From Talinum fruticosum (Eukaryota; Streptophyta; Magnoliopsida; Caryophyllales; Talinaceae): a stretch of DNA of 64,000 nt. The stretch covers positions 5,485,001 to 5,549,000 of the forward strand of contig JAITYX010000021.1 in NCBI GenBank assembly GCA_021018815.1, read 5' to 3'. The position numbers were made by a program, and so were the translations under genes. This document shows, one piece after another, positions 47,461-59,648 of the stretch (position 1 is its first letter; every line of letters starts with the position of its first letter). The notes below the pieces were generated by a model. That model ran no database searches. It saw nothing but the letters and a program-made list of their open reading frames with translations, and was not told the origin of the DNA.

Positions 47461-49806
47461 ATACCATTGTAGCATTTATTTTTAGTGTCTATCCAATGCC
47501 TTTACGTTTTTGCATCCTGTAAGTCATTGGATACGTTTTTTACATCCTGAAATTAGTCGCGTAGCCTGCTCTCCTCCCCCCAATCCCCTTACTCCCTTGT
47601 AATTTTGGAGTGGAAGCTTTGTATATATAGCTTTTACTTAAAAATTTCTTTTGCTGTTTTCTGCCTGTGTTGAAAATAAACGTAAACTCTATGGAATTTC
47701 TGGCAACTTGATAAAGGCAGAACGAGCCCGGTACACCCCCTAAAAAAAGAAAAAAGTACATAAATGTGTAAAATTTTATCCAACTCGATTTCTCTAATTT
47801 CACTAACAGAAATTGGATATTGGGCCTTCAGCTTCGGGGCACATGATAATCCCCTCCTTCCCCTTGTTCTCTATGTATGTTGTTTAAGTTTAAATTTGTT
47901 TTAGAACTTGGAATTGGCTCTTTGAGGTGGGTGCGGGTAAATTTTCAGTTGGATTATAAGCATTTGAAGAGTGTTCAATTTTGATTAAACTGGAACCGGA
48001 GTTACCTAACCCTAAGTACAACAACTCATGGAGTACGTGTTTCCCTTCGGTACTTGGTAATCGAACTTCAGACAGCACTCCAAAATCTTTACTCAACATG
48101 TACTTCAATACTTATTCTTGGGTCTATCACATTTTGATTACCTAATTTGTTTGTTAACTTTAAGTGGTTTTGATGTCTATATTTAAATTTAAACTTTTTT
48201 TCAAAAAGATTCAATTATAATGGATTAAAGTAAAATATATTTTAAAATTTTCTCTACTTCTTTTGCATGAAGTAGAAAGAAGTAAACAATTTTTAAATCT
48301 AAGGTTTAATTGAACTAGACTTTTTACAATTTTACAGTATGTGAATAAGGCTGCTATATCTAACTTTTCTACAGTACCTAAAGGCGAGACTTTTGCATAT
48401 GAATTTGGATCCATTGGACCATTTGTGTAAGATAGACCAAGTGTGCTTATATACAGGGTAAGGAGAGGGGGCAAATGGTATTTAACTAGACCATAAGATC
48501 CATATCTAACAGAAGCATGGCCATGAAAAGTTTCAGCCAAGATGATTATGCAATGCAATGAACAAAAACATTTATACATTAAAAAGTTGAAAAGTAGCAA
48601 AAACAACCGAATCTGATGGAAGTAATCTTTGAAATTGTTTGATTAAAAAGTTAGCCAAATTTGGAAGGATCATTAGAAACAGACCTTCCTTCCTAACCCT
48701 CTGGCTTAGCCCTAAGAAAAATGGATTTATCGATTAAAAAATGGATGAACAACAGAAACCGCCACACCCACCAGAGGAACAGCTAAAAGAAGGGTCCCAC
48801 ACTCTCACTCCTCCAATCAAAACATTGACTTGAGCTGACAACCCATGCACAGACCAGACCAGACCAGAGCTCTTTCTCTCTCCTACTCCCCGCCGTCCGA
48901 TTCTCACCGCGTGTCACCATTTTTCCTTTGATCAACGATCATCTCCCGCGTCTCCGTCTACAACGTGACAGCTTCTACCCCTTACATGTTCACCGCTCTC
49001 TTTCCCAAAATTACCCACATTCCTTCGATTTTAAACATATTTTATTTCTATATAAAAAGAGGTGCTAGACCCATATATGTATCAACATCTATATCATAAT
49101 CTCGAATTTATAGATTCGGGCTACATACTAATTAGTCACAATGCATAAAGGAAGAAAACAGAGAGCCATACAGTATAGATTTCTAACTCAAGGACAAACG
49201 ATGACCCTATTCAATCCTTTAAGATTAGATAAAATGCCAATAATTGGATTGGATGGACCAGATTTTTATTTTTTGGAATCAAAGATGGACCAGATTTTAC
49301 GCGCACTATTCAAATCCTCGAATGAATTAGTTGGAGTTTTGAAACTTCGGACCGCCAACTGATCACATTACAAAGAAAGATGGTTCGAGTAAATTAAAGC
49401 TGTACGAAAAGGGGAAAAAAGCAATGAAAGTTTACATGGCTGGGTTGGGTAGCTAAAAAAAGAAGAGGGAAAGCACTTTTAATTAATTTCAAAAGGCCGT
49501 CATATTCATATAAATTCATTTATAGCATAATGTTTATTAAATATATAGCTGGGATCGATCGTTAGGGAGCAAAGGAAGGAATCTATTTGGTTGGGAGACA
49601 TGGAGGGAAGTTTCCTTCAATTCTGACATGTTATTCTTCTAAGCTATAAATTTCACCTGCCCTTCTCCATACAAGTATTTCTCTCATCATCTGTTGTTAC
49701 GAAAAACATAGATACATACATATACACATACATTTGGAGCTAGGAGAACGCGTTCTGATTCTGAGCAATCGAGTGATAAGTAGAAAAGGCGGAGTTTAGG
49801 GCAATC
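47461..49806. other. intergenic: protease 3' UTR and HIPP promoter
   Basis: AT-rich DNA with CT-rich patches near 48870-48970. A TATA box for the next gene is at 49645-49651. An open frame at 49141-49362 lacks domain features and is not accepted. No other structure is seen. Confidence 0.5.
49645..49651 (+). promoter_or_regulatory. TATA box of the HIPP gene
   Basis: TATAAAT in the context AAGCTATAAATTTCACC, about 160 bases before the HIPP ATG. This would place transcription start near 49675, leaving a leader of about 130 bases. Confidence 0.5.
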
Positions 49807-50426
49807 ATGGGGTTCGGAGGAACATTGGAGTATGTTGCGGAGTTGATGAGCAGCAGCCATTTGCACAAGAAGAAGAAGTTCAAGCAACTTCAAACTGTGG
49901 AGCTCAAAGTTAGGATGGACTGTGATGGATGTGAGCTTAAGGTGAAGAAAGCTTTGTCTTCGTTAACTGGTATGATACCCCAATTCATGTATTTAATCTT
50001 TACTTCATTTAATTCGAGTTCTTTTTGGTTTTCTAAATGTCCTTGCGGCATATTTGCTCTGTTAATGCCAAAACATAGTTGACGTTGATGATTAACCAAG
50101 GTGTGGAAATAACTGCAGGGGTGAAATCAGTGGAGATAAACAGGAAGCAGCAGAAGGTGACGGTAACGGGTTATGTCGAGGCAAGCAAAGTGCTGAAGAA
50201 GGCGAAATCAACAGGGAAGAAGGCGGAGATTTGGCCATATGTACCCTACAATCTCGTGGCACGGCCATATGCTTCTGTTTCTTATGACAAGAAAGCTCCT
50301 CCAGGTTATGTCAGGAGGGTGGACTTTGTTGACAGTGCTTCAACTTCTACAATAACCCGTTATGATCAGGACCCCTTTGTTTCGATGTTTAGTGATGAAA
50401 ACCCGAATGCTTGTTCTATCATGTAA
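49807..50426 (+). CDS. heavy-metal-associated isoprenylated plant protein (HIPP)
   Basis: Two exons, 49807-49969 and 50119-50426, encode 156 residues. A single HMA (ferredoxin-like) domain runs from about residue 31 to 95, with the metal-binding loop MDCDGC (Cys-x-x-Cys). The C-terminus is CSIM, a CaaX box for farnesylation, so the mature protein should be membrane-associated. The short N-terminus and intron position inside the HMA domain (after LSSLT) fit the HIPP20-27 subgroup, whose members bind Cd, Cu or Zn and take part in metal and stress responses. The frame is intact. Neighbour FKBP16-2 lies tail-to-tail with it. From memory the pair matches At4g39700-At4g39710. The exact HIPP number and the metal are not decided by sequence. 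Confidence 0.92.
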
Positions 50427-51435
50427 CTTCTTTAGTTCACGTTTTTGTTAGCAAATCTCTGAAGTTTTGTTCCACACTTTGGCATGTCATGTAAATTTTC
50501 CAGTACTAATTGACGTGCAATGACACAAGATAATTCACAATGGGCTCAGATTCTCTAGCTATTTTACTTATTTGTGATATGGCTGGTCTAATAAGGGTTT
50601 TGTGTTCGTTTTACTAATTCTTAAAGTATACAATGTATGTGGAAAGGGCCTACTGTATGTTCTGTATTGATGATTGCCTCCTGACCTCCGAGACTAAAAT
50701 AAAACAAACAGCCAAGTGCGAATCTTTTATATGACTAATGGCAATCAATATCGACAGCACTTTGAGGTCAGTTCTTTTAACAAGAAAGACAAGCCAATTT
50801 GAGATGATTTGATTAAAAAATAAATACAAGAAAATAAATTGTGCATAAATACTGTGACAAGGTCACAATATTTCTTGATTCAACAATAGCAAGAAGCTCA
50901 TACAGGATGTATGCAAAAAGTTCAGATCTTGCAAAATCGCGATGTCTTACAATCAATAGTTTTAGTACCTCATCAGCAGTCTGACGAACTCAGTGCGCGT
51001 AGTAATTTTTCTAGCTTCGATAGAAGCATTACTCAGAAGTGGCAATTAGCATGTTTCAGTTAGGTACAGATGAATGAAGACTAGGACTCTGCTTCATCTT
51101 ACAAGAAACGGATAAAATTTCACCAATACATTAGTAGGATAAAGCAATGATCCCAGTTTCGGGGCTGAAATATTTGTTCCAAGTAATGATTTCCCCTTGA
51201 GTGGCAAGTGACTGTTTTTGTCAATAGCAGCTCTTTTCGTCCCAAAAGAGTAGAAACCTGTTACAAGCAGAAATATGTTCACTATATAACTGGTCATTTT
51301 AAAGTAAAAATAGGGAGAAAAAGGTTGAACATATACTAAAATGGCAAAAACTGGAAATATCAGGTAGTTACCTGAATGTCGATCTCTGAGGGCATATTGT
51401 CAGGGAAGTAACATGAGTATTTATCAAGATCTCAT
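50427..51435. other. intergenic between convergent HIPP and FKBP16-2
   Basis: Holds the 3' UTRs of both genes. No exon-like sequence; the frame at 51094-51297 shows no conserved features. Confidence 0.55.
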
Positions 51436-53061
51436 TCATTTCCTGTTTCCCTTGTATATATTCACAAAATTAATGTCATAAAGCAGAGTTGCATTGGCTG
51501 GTATATTGCAGTCGCCTGTAGGTAACAGATTAACTGTCAGAATTGTGAATAACCAAATTAACCAAACCAATAACCTCAGAGTCCTTCCAGGGGTTGGATG
51601 TGAAGCGATCAGATGTACACAGTCTTACCCCTAGAAGGCTACAACTGAATTGTTAGAGAGGATATTTCAATTGAACCTTAGATTTGAAAAGTATTGACTG
51701 CCTATTTCATAAGAATCATTCGACTTAGCTATTAAACTAAGTTTTGATGGCAACCTGCACAAACGCTCTCAGACGAAACTTTTAATTTTCGGGATCCTAC
51801 AGTTAAAATTTTAAAGTGAATTTATCACCTGAGAAGCAACCTGCGGGTTCTGATCCATAGGCTAACTCTGGAGGGATACGGAGCTTGCGTTTCCCACCTG
51901 TTCATTAGCAGCCAAAGTAAAAATTGGGTAACGGCATTGTAGCACAGCACAGCAAATAATACCGGAAAAGAACTTCTAAGACATACCAACTTGCATAGGG
52001 GGAACTCCACCACCCCCAAAGATACCTTGATCCAATCCCCTAATTACCTGAAAATTGAAATGGATATGAGAACTTTAAACCCACGAATTAACTGACGGGG
52101 AACTCTGGCAAGTGATATGGCAGGCAGTAGCAGCACATACATTGAAAGAAAATTTATGATGAATGGCTACCTAGAGACATGTGGAAAGATCAGGAGCGCA
52201 TTTCGATTTTTCTAGTAGGATCGTGAAAATACATAACCCTGAGTTTATGATTAAACTTAGGAATCAGAGAAGAAGCATAATGAAATTATAAAACTTGTCA
52301 ATGGGATCGGTTACAACTAAAGGGTCACGGCATCTTTGATCACAAATGCAGATGTACCAATCAACAGGAACTTTGGACTAAATGGAAGAAGAACATACTT
52401 TACCAACACCAATGCGCATAGTGAGAGGTCTACCGCGTTTGTAGCTGCTATCAAACACTATTTCATCAGCAAATCTAGCTGTATAATGCACCTGAAACAC
52501 AAATTTATAAAATGGACGAGAATCCAATCAAATGCCTCTAGGACACAAACTAATTAATAAAAAAGGCATGAACAACACGTAACTTTATCAACTGATTTAA
52601 CTGAACAAATCGTGCAATATAGTATAGAGGGGGAGAGACATACATACATTGATAAGTTCATTGTAAGGGGCCTGGGGGCCAGAGCCAGGAAGAATATCAC
52701 AGTAGCCCAAACCAGAGGGGACATAAGTGAGTTCACAGGAAGGCTCAGCAACTGTAGCATAGTATTCGATTCGAGTGGCATCAGCATCCAATGTGAAGCC
52801 CATCATCACTGAAGCAGCCGCCATCGCCCCAACTATCCCCATCTCTACTCTTCTATTGCTTCCTTCTTTTTCACATGAAGAGGAGGGAGAATTGGTTGCT
52901 GGTTTGTTACTCAATCTGCAACGAGTGATCAGAGTGATAGGCTTAGAAGAGGGTTTCAGAGTTGGGAGTTGCCATGGCTTTTGAATGGCATTGGCATTGG
53001 GGACTCCAACCAGTGATGCCATGGTGGTTGTTCTTGCTGCTGCACTTGTACTTGCTGCCAT
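51436..53061 (-). CDS. FKBP16-2: thylakoid-lumen FKBP16-2 / NDH subunit PnsL4
   Basis: Five exons on the minus strand: 52648-53061, 52399-52491, 51987-52047, 51829-51897 and 51436-51515, giving 238 residues with no frame break. The N-terminus is a bipartite transit peptide: a Ser/Thr/Ala-rich chloroplast part, then a twin-arginine lumen signal (NRR before GIVGAMAAASVMMGF, cleavage probably after ADA). The FKBP domain follows (VHYTARFADEIVFDSS, VIRGLDQGI, IPPELAYG). The Trp that floors the FKBP12 pocket is replaced by Leu in VIRGLDQG, and Cys pairs are present (SCELTY...YCDI; GCFSGDC). Such lumenal FKBPs mostly have weak isomerase activity; this one is known as a structural subunit of the chloroplast NDH-PSI supercomplex. 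From memory it matches At4g39710. Confidence 0.9.
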
Positions 53062-54630
53062 TCTCTCTCTCTCCCCCTCTCTCTGTTGGGGTTCTGGTTA
53101 TTTGTTGCCCCTTATCCGGATACTTGATAAATTGATAATAGATGGATGTATATGATTCATGCTCTGTTTTCTTGTCTTTTTGCAACTAAATTTTCTCCCA
53201 ACCTCTCGTAACTTAAGTAACATTAGGTTTAAAGGTGGCAACTAAATTTGTTCTATACATACAACATAAAAGATTAGTACAATATAATTATAATATAAAA
53301 GATGGAGACTCAAAATTAAGATCTAACTAGACTTTAACCTGCGCGTAACTCTAAAATATTTTTTAAACTTATAAGATAGAATACATGAAAAAGTATAACT
53401 AACACTTATAATTTACAACTATTTAATAAAAATAAAACTAAAAATGAGTATTTCTAATTAGTAAATCATACCTAAAGTTTATAAATTATGTTTCTAGAAA
53501 GAAAACTACAATTTCTAATTCTTTTATTTCTTGCTTATTAGTTTTCGCTTTTTCTAAATTCATACACACTTTATCTTTAATATACTTCCTTTATCTTTTT
53601 TATTATATAGTTTTTAGTAAACACTCTATTATAAAGCACAATAGTTCTATTTATGTATTAAATTTCTTCCTCCATTTTTATTTGTTATCAAAGATGAATG
53701 AAATAAACAATGATTTACTACTATTATCTTTATATATAGTTGCAAAATTCAAGTCCAATATTTATATGGATTGACCTTTATATCTCGGATAAGTATGTTA
53801 CTATATTATGCCAATGGGATCCCAGACTTAGTTCCCCATTCTTGCTCCTTCAATAACACTTGAGAGAAAATTCAATTATGATAATTAAATAAGGTCATCA
53901 CCGATACTTTAACATAAGTAGTAAAAATATTTTAAACAAACTTATTACAATATTTATATAAAATTGCCCAATAAATTTGTAACGCTCAATCTTTTGTCGC
54001 CTGAGATAAAGGAAAAAAGAATGTATGACATTCTAACAAAATGGTAATATTTTGCTAAATGGAAAGCCCAAAAGAGAATGAGATGAGGAAAAAAAAAAAG
54101 AGATTCATAAAATTATAAGGGAAAAACCTTCAAATTGAGATGCATTATCCTAATTTGCCTACTAATTATTATATTTAAAAACGCAACACCAACGCAAATA
54201 TAAGAAAAAGAGGAGAGCATGCCCAAACCTTTAATTCCATTCTTAAATTCGCAAATAAATAAAGCAATATATTTTATTTTATTGGCAATAAACCAAGAAG
54301 GAAGCAGAAGAGAGGGACAAAATAAAATATAGACTACATTACTACTCCTTCCTCCCATTCCATTTGCCTTGCTTTTATACCCAGAAATTAGAAAAGGAAG
54401 GTACAGAGACAAAGTTAAACGAAACGGTTGAAATTATATGCTTTTAATTGTCATCTTCAACTCTTCCTCCTTTAATTACTCTATTAATGGTAAAAAGGTA
54501 TTTATTTTTAGATGAATTAGGATGAAAATCAGCAAGTGTAACACTGATGAAGATGATAAGGTGCTCAATATCTCAGCGTATTTAGCTTATATGTTTAAAT
54601 ATATTAATTTATTCTACCAAAAAAATTATA

Positions 54631-54690
54631 TATATTAATTTCTCTTATTTATTTTGTTGATATATTAATTTCTCTTATTTATTTTAATAT
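54631..54690. repeat. 30-bp tandem duplication
   Basis: TATTAATTTCTCTTATTTATTTT occurs twice, 30 bases apart, with the short spacer sequence repeated imperfectly. Confidence 0.7.
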
Positions 54691-54791
54691 ACATTTATAA
54701 AATTCTTAGTTCATTAGTTAACTTAACGTAATATTTTTTCTAAAAGTACACAAAATTTATATCAACAAAAAGTTATTAATTTTCTAAAAAG

Positions 54792-54793
<2 letters not shown>

Positions 54794-54855
<62 letters not shown>
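54794..54855. repeat. (AAT)n microsatellite
   Basis: About 20 uninterrupted AAT/TAA units. Confidence 0.95.
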
Positions 54856-54856
<1 letters not shown>

Positions 54857-54990
54857 TATTTATATTAGTATTAATATACACAAATAATTACATCTTAACA
54901 ATAAACGCATCACTTTAATACCACAAAAAAATTAACCTATAAATTAATGACTTACCTTGCCACGTGTCGCGACCACAGCAATTGCACTCC

Positions 54991-54994
<4 letters not shown>

Positions 54995-55045
<51 letters not shown>
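54995..55045. repeat. (TA)n microsatellite
   Basis: About 25 TA units, uninterrupted, 140 bases after the AAT tract. Confidence 0.95.
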
Positions 55046-55048
<3 letters not shown>

Positions 55049-56518
55049 ATGATATAGCCAGCATTTTTAGTGTCAATTCTAATTAATTAGACTAAGACTC
55101 TATTACCTAAACTTGTGTAATTTTTTGATAAGGTCATTTTATGCGATGTTTTTTAAGAGACCAACTTATCTTCTTGATGCACTGTTTATACATATAAATA
55201 TTTTTTGTTTTCTTTTTGATGTATACAAATGTAAAGGTTGGATAGAAATGAAATTTAAACTTAATGATAATTTTTAAAAAATTTACTGTTATACTAGTTT
55301 TACTCACCAAACATCTTTTACTTATGTCTCATAGCTTAAAAAGAAAATAATATTTTTTAAATTTCAGATTTATACTCTTAGTTTGACTTAAGACCTTAAT
55401 AATTTGAAAAAGTATATATTAATTTAGCTATTGAGCTCAATAGAAATATAATTCATTCAAAATATGTAATATTCTGCGTGACAGAACTCAATGTTGTGTG
55501 TTAAGTTATATATTGCTAGAGTAATACAATATAATTTTTTTAAATGGATAAATTATATGCACGTACACCGTGAAAATTAAATTCTATTTTTTTATAAAAA
55601 ACTAATTATTATATCATTAGACTATCTAAAGAGGCGAAAATAATATAATATGATGATTAGTGTTATTTACTGTTTATAAGAAGGAAAAGGATTTTCCGAG
55701 TAACACCAATCACCTAGTGGAAAATGGGAAATAATTTAAAAAAATTGTGCCTTTTTTCCTCGGGAGGTTTAGAGTTTTAACTTTCCAATCATAAGATGAT
55801 TTTTCTGAACAATAAAATCGAATGAGAACGGCCTTTTATTCTAAATTAGATCTCTAATAATATCATTCTAACATATATTATATAATTAAGCCCTTACGAA
55901 TTTACTAAAAGTTATATTATGGTTTCTCAATCATCAAATTGGGTGGCTAAATAGAAGACAGTATGAATTTGTTTAAAATAATTTTCTTGTAGATTTTGTA
56001 ATTATTTTATTTTAAATAAAAATCTTTCAAATATAATACTTGTGCTTTGACTACTAACATATCGAGCTTATATCATAAGCTCGTATATTGAACCTGAGAC
56101 ATGTGTAACTCAATAAAAATGAAGGGGAAATTTAGGGAGGATTTTGAGAGTTAAATTTTGTTTTTATTTTTTATGATCTCGAGTCCATAAATGCATGATC
56201 TCGAGTCACTTATTAGATCGTTTTTTAATATTTTGAAGCATTAATGATTGAAATAAAAGAGTGATCTTCTTGTTACATTGTACGTAACTCCTTATTTCTC
56301 TCCTAATTCCTTGCATCTCTTTTCCTCTCCATTCCCTCTGTCTCTCTCCTCTCCTCTCCTCTCCCTCCTAAGTTATCTCTCTCTCTCTCATTGTGGATTC
56401 CTTTTACCGTCTTTGTTCTGCTCTTCTCACTGTCATTTTTACCAAACTTGGCTGACCTCATTGTTCTGATATTCTAATACACACAATCAAGAGAAAGGGA
56501 GGTCCAAAGCTGAACAAA

Positions 56519-59035
56519 ATGGGACGTGTAAAACTTCAAATCAAAAGAATAGAGAACAACACGAATCGTCAAGTTACATTCTCAAAGAGGCGAAATGGAC
56601 TCATCAAGAAGGCCTATGAACTCTCCGTCCTTTGTGACATCGATATTGCCCTTATCTTGTTCTCTCCTTCTGGCCGTCTCAACCATTTCTCCGGCAGGAA
56701 AAGGTGCCCTCCTTGTCTTCCCTACTAATGGCATTCATGTCATTATCGATGTGATCAAACCACATCTTAAGTTAGGTTCTCGAGTTTAAAGGCACTTTGA
56801 CCCGAAAACTTTTAGGTTCTCCTTTGCTGGTTAAATTTGTTTTTCTCATTCATATCCATTGATTTAGTGAATATCTTTATGTAGGATCGAAGATGTGCTT
56901 GCTCGTTACATCAATCTTTCGGAGCATGACAGAGGAAAGTAAGAGAAATCTCATCTGTTCTGTTTTTCCATGCTTCATTTTGTATGTATATTTTGTCGTA
57001 ACAAATTTGCATCTTTTGGCCTTGTATATCCATCCATCAACAGCTATGTTCATAATAGAGAGGTACGATCTGTACATTGGTAAATTTGTCGCATTTTTGT
57101 ACGTAAACAGAGATAATAAAGAGCCTCATATATGTTCAACACAAAATGCAGTACTTAATCAACACTCTTAAGAAGATTAAGATGGAGAACGACATTGCTC
57201 TTCAACTTGCCAAGTTCGTACCCATGCTCTTGTCTTCTGTCTCGATTTCTCACGTTCATGAAGAAATTTAATCACGAAAAAAATATCAAATTTCGTTTGC
57301 AGGCCCACCGGATCAAACAACTCAGGTCTCGAGGTGTGTTTTCTTGTTGCTGCAATCCTAGCTACGATTTAGCCAAGGGAGTTTCTTCAACATGTAATTT
57401 CTTTCAGGAACTTCAACAAGAAGTGGCTAATATGCAACGTCAGCTTCAGATTGCTGAAGAACAGCTAAGGTGCTTGCTGATTGAACTTTCCTTCGGAATA
57501 ACAGGACGAATTTGATCTCCATAGCTGAATCCATAACAATGGCACGAGCTTATAATCAACTGTTATGTCTAATAGTAATTTGTTTTCTCAAAAACATGAA
57601 TGATAATAGGATTTATGAGCCAGATCCAATGGCCTATACATCATTGGAAGACCTTGACTCATCCGAGAAGACCCTTATGGATACTTTATCGCATGTCACA
57701 CAAAGAAAGGTAATCCGAAATGATCAACTGGTTTCATGTGTAAATTTCTCATATTTCGTTTCATCTAGCTAGAAGTTACCTGGCTCTCATGCATTTGAAT
57801 GTTAAGCATCGGTGAATTTTTCCAAAGGCTCGACTAACCTTGATTCAAGTGGTCAGAACACTGTCATGTTTTTCAATTACTAGAAACAGCAGAAGCACCA
57901 GAATAACAACTGTTCCGGGTTTTTTTTTTTTTTATTTTGCCCCGTCAGAAATACTTGTTGAGTAATCATCTGACCAGTTACGACCCAGCGAGTGTCCAGG
58001 TAAAAACACTGAGTATTGATCACTTCAATTTATGGATGGAACATTAATTGCGTGGCTAAGTATATGCTTATTTTGCTAGATTTTCCTGGATTCCAATGAA
58101 GGAATACCGACATCTTTTGAGAACGACATGATGGGTTGGGTTCCAGAAAATGGTCACAATCAAGGTCAAATTTTCAGCAACTCTGACCCTGCTAATTCTA
58201 TGTGTTTGAGGTAACCCACTCCTGAAAGTTTCATTCCAAGACTATTCCGGTTTTTCCAGTTTTTACTTATCAAATGTGCCCTTTGATCAACATGCCCAAT
58301 GTTGACAAATTTGCTGAACAGCCTAACAAAGTAGAAAATAACAGCTGTTTAATTTGAATCAATATGAAAAATGAAGGCCAAACCAAGCTCCAGAAGCGGC
58401 AGCAACAACAACGATATATGAGACTCTGGCTCATGGCCAAGGAGGAACTGCCATGAACATAAGCTTAGATCAGAACAACAATCAAATTGGAGGCGCTACA
58501 ACTCATCATCATCAGCAACACGAGCAACACCAACATAACCCTCACGAGAATCATGCTAGGTCCCCAGGTCTCCAACCATGGCATCAAACCTACACTTCCT
58601 CTGAGCTTCTCTCTGCTCTGATGCAGCCAGCTACCACTTCATTCCCTCCTCCCCTCCTCGAGGTTATTCATTTGTCATTAAATTAACAATAACTGGAATC
58701 AGTCTCTCTCTGCAGGCAGTGATGCGTGCAGAGGTAAGACTGCTTGTATCTAAATCATGAATGTTTCAATTAATTTCATGTGTTTGTCACGGAAATAGGA
58801 AATGGAAGGGGTGCCAAGTCCGGGAGGAGCATCATCAGGAGTAGTATCGGGACAAGTAGAGGGCCTTCCCACACACACTAATGAATGTGGGGTTGGAGTT
58901 CAAGGGCAAGCCCAGTGTGGCGAAGAACCTGCTACTACTGCAGATTCCGCCACTAATCAAGCCAGTACCCCAGAGTCCCACCTAAGCAAGGTGTGGAATG
59001 AGTCAAACAATGGTACACCTTATTTTGACAACTGA
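56519..59035 (+). CDS. MIKC*-type MADS-box transcription factor, AGL66/AGL104 clade
   Basis: Twelve exons: 56519-56703, 56885-56938, 57044-57062 (19 nt), 57152-57213, 57303-57333 (31 nt), 57408-57469, 57610-57709, 57949-57999, 58080-58210, 58377-58662, 58716-58733 (18 nt) and 58799-59035. They encode 411 residues with no frame break. The MADS domain is intact ([47 protein letters not shown]). The I region and a K-like coiled coil follow ([33 protein letters not shown]), spread over several short exons as in MIKC* genes. The Gln/His-rich C-terminus ([15 protein letters not shown]) and [14 protein letters not shown] match AGL104-like proteins. In Arabidopsis this clade acts as heterodimers in pollen maturation and tube growth. 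MIKC* class is sure; orthology to AGL104 rather than AGL66 is not. Confidence 0.88.
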
Positions 59036-59648
59036 ATCCCACAACTACTCAAATGTACCATCGATCAATTTGTGCGACTTGGCACTTGGCTGGTTACCTA
59101 ACACCCTTTGCAGCAACTTCGTCATAGTTCCTTGTTCTTGCTTGATTAGTTCGTAATTGTCAGTTTGATGATATTATCCTCAAACAAAAATGAAGTGGAA
59201 TTGTGTAAATTTACAGAGGTTAATGCATTGCGAATTGGTCTAATACAGTGATTTTTTTCTTTTTATGGTATCATTAGTTAGCACTCCATATACAAGCATA
59301 AACTGCAAAGCTATCATATATGCCCAAATTCATTTAAATGGCACGAGTTCGTTACAAACGAAACAACAACTACTAGTACAAATACATTGTAACGAAACTT
59401 CAACTACTAGTACAAATACATACATGATAAAAACTTTCTATTCCGCAACAAATACATACAACTACTACAACTCAGAATAACAATGGCCTCAACTATATCA
59501 AGAGCATGCCTCGAAATCATACCGCCCAAGCAAGAAAAAGAAAGAAAAAGTCAAGTGGTCACCCCCTACTCCTACTACTAGCTAGTTGAGAATGATGATC
59601 AAATAATAAATAATTTTCCCGGAATACATACAACTTAAAATTATGAAA
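59036..59648. other. intergenic between convergent MADS and ascorbate oxidase genes
   Basis: 3' UTRs of both genes. A short direct repeat, CAACTACTAGTACAAATACAT, occurs at about 59368 and 59401. Nothing else is seen. Confidence 0.5.

Larger units (their letters stand above)
53062..56518. other. AT-rich intergenic region upstream of both FKBP16-2 and the MADS gene
   Basis: 3.4 kb of very AT-rich sequence between divergent genes, with no accepted gene. It has a 30-bp tandem duplication near 54631-54690, an (AAT)n tract at 54794-54855 and a (TA)n tract at 54995-55045. A G-box/ABRE-like CCACGTGTC lies at 54960-54968 between the two microsatellites. The last 200 bases before 56519 are CT-rich and likely leader of the MADS gene. 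Confidence 0.6.

Noticed and set aside
49141..49362. 73-codon open frame upstream of HIPP
   Set aside because: No domain, no neighbouring exons, located in promoter sequence; it looks like chance.
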